Assembly (NCBI RefSeq): GCF_000485595.1
Contig: NW_014579924.1
Location: forward strand, 1-23,494
From: Priapulus caudatus
Taxonomy: Eukaryota; Priapulida; Priapulimorpha; Priapulimorphida; Priapulidae
DNA: 23,494 nucleotides
Reading direction: 5' to 3'
Shown here: piece after piece, positions 18,035 to 23,494 of the stretch
How the letters are laid out: each line of letters begins with the position of its first letter
Numbering within the stretch: the stretch's first letter is position 1
Translations under genes and position numbers: made by a program
Notes under the pieces: generated by a model
The model's database searches: none
What the model was told of the DNA's origin: nothing
What the model saw: only the letters and a program-made list of their open reading frames with translations

Positions 18035-20600
18035 CTGCCTTACTTAATACTCGGTATGCAGAATGAAACTGATATATGTATTGCTGAAATGAAACTATAT
18101 ATTCGATCTTCCGGTCATGATTACAACCTTAACCGAATTTCAAGTTCTAACCTTAAGAAACACATTGCTAGTTCGATGTTTTCGTTGTATGATAATTAAA
18201 TTTAATCATCTCCCCTCACTAAAGCTATCCACACAGCGCGTACCGCCAAGCAAGATAAACTGGGCCACAAGATAATCGCCTTTCATCAGCATAATCTAAA
18301 GCATAAAATCAAGTGTAACACTCCGACTTGTTTCGAACAGACTGGCCAATACACGTTTATAGCAGCATAGTTAAATAATATATGTAATAGCTTATGCAAA
18401 TAATGCAAATATGTAGCATGTTATATATGGTAACATAAGGATGTATAATTCTAAATTTTATGATCGACTTAACAAACCGGCCGTACGCGAAATAGACGCG
18501 GCAATACATCGCCAGGCCTAATGCTCCCCGATCGAGGACGAGCCTCCGCGCAAGGCAGACTGGAAGCCTGGGATGTCTCCCCGCTCACATCAGGATCATT
18601 TGCAGCAAATCCCATGATAATCAATTGCACCCAGTGGCCACAATTTAATGTAGAAGCATCCAGTTTCTGGCAGGTGTGGCGGCCCCATGTTACAGCTCCA
18701 ACAGCAGTTCAGAAGCTTAAGAGCTTACTGCAATAGAGTAAAATATCATGACTATTACCTCGTACTTCATTCATCAGTATTAGCTTATTCACTTGTATTA
18801 TCTAATACTCATTATTATATCTCATTGGTGTTAATTGGGTTGCACGAGCACTCCTTGCGAGGAACGTGTCACCCGCAAACATCGCTAGTAACTATCTCAC
18901 CCGCCGTGAAGCATCGCCGTTAAATCCCGCTTGTGCTTCGCCTGCCGGACTAAAGGCCTTGCCGCCGTCGCGCATGTTTACCTATCATACCATGCATGCA
19001 TAACAAGACGTGTGCAATACCTTTCGACCTAGCCACTCCATCAGTACCTAAAAAATAGACTTCATCACTTACTGCGTGGACGCGGCCCTTGTGGCTGTCC
19101 TTCATACAGTCCCTTCGCCAGGTCCCGCGCCATTTTGAGGTATAAAGATATGATGTACGCACAGTCCTGTCACTCGAATACCTACTCAATCCCGACGATC
19201 TCCACTTACATCTAAGGATAGAGTCAGCAGTCCTTCACCCGCCTCGCGGGTTGGTATATATGCACTGAATTGTTTATCACGGATGTAACAGCTATATCTC
19301 CACCGCGCACTATAAAAAATTGAAAACTTGGACGCGTTAAGGTTTTGATAGGTTTATAGGTCATCATAATCTTTGACACCACCGTTAGCAATTGCACGTA
19401 GGCGCACCCTCCTTAGCAACGCTCCCGTCTGTGTGTCTAAAGCTCTAGACATTTAGAGTGCGAATAATATTCCAGCCAACTGTAGTCATCCGTCCGTAAC
19501 AACACGAAGTAGAGGCAGTTATTCGACAATACACCTCTATATGCGGCTTGTCATTTTCTAACGCTGAGCTATAAATGGGCGATATTACACGTGCGAATAA
19601 TATTAATATGGCGAACTAGCAAACGGAAGATGTGTTGAAAACTAGAAAATGTTTTAGATGCATTACATAAGAATTAAAGCCGTGTGAAAGTTCGCTTTTA
19701 CAAAGTCGCGTTAAAAATACGTTTAGAGTATCTAAATAATTTTTTTTTAACTAATGCGTATCGTTGAAGAAATTAACATAGCTACAACATTACTAGGTTT
19801 AACATACGTATTTTTTGGGTTGCATATGGCGTCCATGCAAGGGTTAATAAAGTTACAAAGACGGAAGTGTGCAGTTTTCGTTAAAGCGCACGGATTAGGG
19901 ACATCACGATGTCAACCACGGGAACTTGTGCCGCGACTGGGCACGTACCTACCGGTTTCGCGCTACACGGTATGTCTGATAGCCTTGACCTGGCGTTCAT
20001 AGACACTGTACTTCTGACACCTACAGCTTTCTAATAGATTTATTACTTCGTGTCAGCGTTGAAGTAAGCTGTAACAACTTTCAGCGTGAGTACGTTGCTA
20101 CGCCATATAGATAACCTATAGATATATACAGATAATAATGAACCCGGGCCCTGGTTATTCTATATTATTTCTATGTTGCTACCCGGGTTTGCGTAATAAA
20201 TCATCAAACGTCTTTGGCCTGAAGGGTTACCGTCTGCTCGGCATTCCTTATTACATAAGAGCAAAATGTACTTAAGAGGCAAGGGCATTTCCTTACTTAA
20301 GAAAGCAGAATAGTTTTATCTATAGGCGAAGACGGAACTAGGTGGGCGCATATATAGGTACGTTAATCGTTCTTAAAATTTCGGTAAATGTTTATTAGGA
20401 GTTAATTAAAAACGAAACTGGCATGTAGGCGTACCAGCATTAAACATGTACTGGCAAACCTGTTAGGCGCTTACGAATCTGTAGAACACGAGCACGAATT
20501 TTATAAGGAACTTATAGAATTTTATTTAGTTTTCACATTATTATGACATCATTGGTACATGAAAGAGTTTATGTAAGATATGTAAGCTATCTAGTGCAGA
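18035..20600. other. Gene-free stretch with only short frames
   Basis: Mostly AT-rich, with a more GC-rich patch at about 18478-18720. That patch gives a 71-codon plus frame at 18521-18736 without a recognised domain. Frames at 18950-19189 (minus) and 19754-20002 (plus) also show no family motif. An imperfect hairpin centred on GGGCCC lies near 20133-20163. No terminal repeats, RNA genes or splice-supported exons were found. Confidence 0.45.
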
Positions 20601-20603
20601 TAC

Positions 20604-20794
20604 AGGTCTATGTCCCCCTGAACCTCTGTTTGACGCGGCTGGCTCGTTTTTTTATTTTAGCTATTTCTGAGCTAAATATATATATATATAATATATAATA
20701 TATTAAGGTTAGGGTTAGGGTTAGGGGTTAGGGTGTTAGTCAGAAATAGCTAAACGAAAGCCAGGTCAAACAGAAGGTCAGGGGGACATAGACC
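20604..20794. mobile_element. MITE family B, copy 2, with telomeric-repeat core
   Basis: The same arms as the copy at 17839-18031: AGGTCTATGTCCCCCTGAAC at the left and GGGGGACATAGACC at the right, with the CAGAAATAGCTAAACGAA block near 20741. The core holds TA repeats followed by about four TTAGGG-type units at 20708-20734. No clear target duplication was found at this copy. The right arms of the two copies differ by only a few bases, apart from single-base indels. Confidence 0.8.
20708..20734 (+). repeat. Interstitial TTAGGG repeats
   Basis: GGTTAGGGTTAGGGTTAGGG followed by GTTAGGG: four tandem units of the common animal telomere repeat, the last offset by an extra G. They lie between the arms of a MITE and not at a chromosome end. 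Confidence 0.9.
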
Positions 20795-21039
20795 GCTACG
20801 AGCCTATCTAGTGAATGTGATATCAAGCGGTGCTGCATACCAGCTGGTTAAATGAGAGAACGTTGAGCAATGATCCAGATCCAAATCCAGTAAATCATGG
20901 TAATAAGGCGATGGTGAATGAGAGCTCTAGCATCTGGAGGAATATCAATTCATTACGAATCTCACTATACCATACCTATGTGCTGCCACGCTCCCAATTG
21001 GTAAAAAAAAATATTTCGGGTGATGCCACTGCCAGCGAT

Positions 21040-21270
21040 GGTCTCTCTCGCGCCGTCCCTCGGCCGCTCCCGTACAGGCCCCGCCCCTTTCTCCCTTTTG
21101 CCGTGTCGATCCCTCTTTCCTGCTCAGGCCCCCTCCGCCTCCTCGCTCCTGCAGCATTCGCCTCTCAGCTATATCTTGCTTGCTGTAAGTTCTTAATTAG
21201 TAGGCTATCACACACGCGCGCGCCTACGCACGCACGCACACACGTATATATATATATATAAATACTTACT
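21040..21270 (+). repeat. Pyrimidine and CpG-rich tract followed by CA/CG/TA microsatellite
   Basis: Positions 21040-21175 are rich in CCTC, CCGC and CGCTCC words. From 21208 a microsatellite passes through CACACGCGCGCG and CGCACGCACACACG to a TATATATATATATA run ending near 21262. Open frames across it reflect base composition. Confidence 0.6.
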
Positions 21271-21282
21271 GAGTAGCGCAAT

Positions 21283-21720
21283 ATGGCGAGTAGACGCGTC
21301 GCACCCCGGCGATACGTCACACCCTACAAACATCGGCTACTAGAAGTGACGGTGGCCAGCGGCCGCGATGCTCTGAAGAGGTGCGCCGTCGCAGCAGCAA
21401 CTCCGTCCAGATGAAAAGAAACGAGACAGACGCGAGGCGGACGCCTCGTGTAGGTACGTGTAATGCCTCCAGACGGTGGGACTGTGAGGCCCGATCTGCA
21501 GCGTACAACAGAGAACCGAACGCGGGAGAAGACCCCGCAGGCTAACCCAGACGATGAGAGATGAGACCCACGGAAGCCAGGCGTGAGAGAGACTCGCGCG
21601 AGGGCGACCCGAAGAATGCCCGATCCTATCACAGCTGGCCATGCGTTCAGGGCGCCAGCGGCCCTTAGAAGAGTTAAAGCTCTTTTCACCTCATTTGTAA
21701 ACCTTGTCATCGTCTGGCAC
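21283..21720. other. CpG-rich segment with open frames on both strands
   Basis: This segment stands out from its AT-rich surroundings by many CpG dinucleotides. On the plus strand an ATG at 21283 (MASRRVAPRRYV...) runs 43 codons to a TGA at 21412, and the same frame then stays open for about another 43 codons. On the minus strand a 128-codon frame runs from 21710 to 21324. Neither product is recognised; both are Arg/Ser/Ala-rich, as CpG-rich DNA tends to give. It could be a CpG island with a first exon, a SINE-like element, or neither. Confidence 0.25.
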
Positions 21721-21729
21721 TGCTTCGTG

Positions 21730-23494
21730 TTCTGAGGCGTGACATGCTACGCTTAACGTACGCCCACAATCCAATGGCTGTAGTCTCTAGCTGGCCGTCC
21801 GTTACGTCTGCTACTGAACTAGAGCGGCGTGTTAGATGACAATGTTGTTTATAGCTGGTATTTCCACTGCTTAGTCACAAGGTGGCGCTGGGCCAGGATT
21901 GTGATATTGGTTTCTACACAGACTAACGATAGCACAGACTGGACGCACCACGCGCTCAAATATAGTGTTATGGAATTTGAATGGTGCGCCGCCTAGCGAA
22001 TGTGCGTAGGCAACTAAAAATCTGGGCCTAGTGGTGACAGCACCCACGCGTAAGATGTGTAAACGTTGTAACATTAAAACGTCTCTATCGCTTAATTATA
22101 TATATTGGACTGGAGTTTAATTAAGCATTCCTGAATCTAGAAGGTCCAAGTGTTAGTCTTCAATAGATTTTGCTCTATTAAAGACGGCATGTACATTTAT
22201 TTTTAGCAATGCCCAAACGATCATCCACGGTCCGTATCACAGACATACACAGACTAATGCGCAAATTATACACACATAACATCACAATTGCGATAATGTG
22301 ACACTGTATACTGTGCTACGTCTGCTAGTTTAATTTATTCTCAGTCTGTGACGCGCATTTTGTAGATGTTTTTTTTTTACAACATAATAATAAATAAAAG
22401 CGAATATTAATTTTCCAATTTTTTCTCAAATACGCATTATCACATTTATTTGCTAAGAAGCCGTTAATCACAAGGGCCTGGGAGCTTGGCCAATTCTACG
22501 AGTTCTTTGTTTCTAGGTCGGATGCAAGGAGGGTTACTGACCTTAATATCAGAGATGAACTGCCATCCTTTCATTAGCTTCCTAACTATTTTTTGACTTG
22601 CGCCCCGGATTTGTTGTGTTTTAAATCCTCGGAACACTCGGGCGGAAGGGACGGCGGTGTGAAGGAATTATGGAAAATTAGGCTAAAATACAGACAGTTT
22701 TGAATTTTTTATTAGCAAAATTATGTCAGGAATGGTGCTTGGTTTAGGTTTTGATATTGCAATAAGCAATAATATAATATACTTCGTGAGGCCGCAAGCA
22801 GTGATATTTCTAACCGTTTTTTCCTTGTTTATGTATATTTCATTGAAATTCAAGCCTGGTACTATGTAATAAACGCCCCATGAGTCACACGACGAGAAGC
22901 AGACAAAGCAATGTATTTTATAATTGCCGTCTACTAATAATAGTTATTTATTTTATTAAATAGGTACCAGCCTATTCACATTTCAAAGGAGCCAGTGATT
23001 TTAACCTTGTCAGTCTGAACACATAAATTGAGATGCCTCAAATGATTATCTCAAATTAGCAGATATTTGCATTGGCTAATTGTCTTTTAACCCGTCAATG
23101 TCGCTCTTCTTATGTTGCCAGTCCACTTCGAAGGTCTATGTAGCATATCATCTACATGTGTCATGTGATGTGGTGTATTATTTACAAATTGCATATGCGT
23201 TTTTAACTGGTATTTTTCACAGAACAAAAGGAGCAGAATTAACACAGATCACGAACCAAGTAGTGTTTTCCCTAACTTTTAACTGTTAGTTCACAAGATT
23301 GTATATTGTATTAGTTTACATTGATATTATGATTACATATAATTAAACAATCATAAGTCAGTCTCTGTTCGTGCTGCACAGCAGTCAGTGAGTCACTGCA
23401 TCTTGTTCATTGCCGTCCTAACGAATTTATTATTTGCAAACGTATATAACATGCAACACGTGATAAATCTAGTACCTATCATGCTCTTTGGAAG
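21730..23494. other. AT-rich stretch with nothing identified
   Basis: No gene, repeat family or RNA gene was recognised. A small hairpin with arms GCTTAATTA and TAATTAAGC lies at 22090-22126, and poly-A or poly-T runs occur near 22367 and 22393. The 69-codon plus frame at 23080-23289 has no domain. Confidence 0.5.
22090..22126. repeat. Small inverted repeat
   Basis: GCTTAATTA at 22090-22098 pairs with TAATTAAGC at 22118-22126 around a 19-base loop. No bidirectional T-run is present to suggest a role. Confidence 0.45.

Noticed and set aside
20708-20734. TTAGGG units as a true telomere or chromosome end
   Set aside because: Only about four units, enclosed between MITE arms with unique sequence on both sides.
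1-23494. tRNA, rRNA, CRISPR or bacterial promoter and terminator features
   Set aside because: No cloverleaf with A and B boxes, no rRNA core words and no regularly spaced direct repeats of CRISPR type were found; the repeats present are transposons and satellites.

Overview
The window looks like a repeat-rich, non-coding stretch of an animal nuclear genome, most likely a marine invertebrate. No bacterial operon signals, RNA genes or convincing host exons are visible. The pointers to an animal are a Ty1/copia retrotransposon whose primer binding site matches the internal half of initiator-methionine tRNA, TTAGGG telomere-type repeats, several TA-flanked inverted-repeat elements, and long microsatellites. 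The species cannot be fixed from the sequence.

Layout. Positions 1-3050 are a GC-balanced block with no intact gene and only faint retroelement-like words on the minus strand. Positions 3050-4230 are mostly AT-rich, ending in an unrecognised 83-residue minus-strand frame. Positions 4235-4954 and 9820-11110 are parts of one array of diverged tandem units of about 0.5 kb. Each unit carries a palindrome with a TAATTA core followed by a TATA-like word. A complete but dead copia element (4955-9819) is inserted in that array: LTR, PBS, gag, protease, integrase, reverse transcriptase, RNase H, polypurine tract, LTR, with GATAC duplicated on both sides. A polypurine minisatellite (about 11240-12133) and a TG microsatellite follow. 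Next is a 3.0-kb element (12236-15242) flanked by TA, with inverted arms of nearly 400 bp that contain a minisatellite. Its interior has no recognisable transposase.

To the right, 15340-15860 is a cluster of CA, TATA and C-rich tandem repeats. Positions 16556-16650 hold a short tandem repeat that begins like a tRNA-Leu primer binding site. Positions 16749-17043 are a 295-bp MITE with almost perfect termini. Two copies of another MITE lie at 17839-18031 and 20604-20794; one has a TA-repeat core and the other a telomeric TTAGGG core. A CpG-rich segment at 21040-21720 has open frames but no recognised product. The remainder is AT-rich sequence in which nothing was identified.

How it fits together. 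The order of events can be read from the nesting: the tandem array formed, copia inserted into it, and both then decayed by substitutions and indels. The MITE arms are far better preserved, so the copia frameshifts look like real ageing rather than only sequencing error. No functional protein-coding gene can be asserted in this window.
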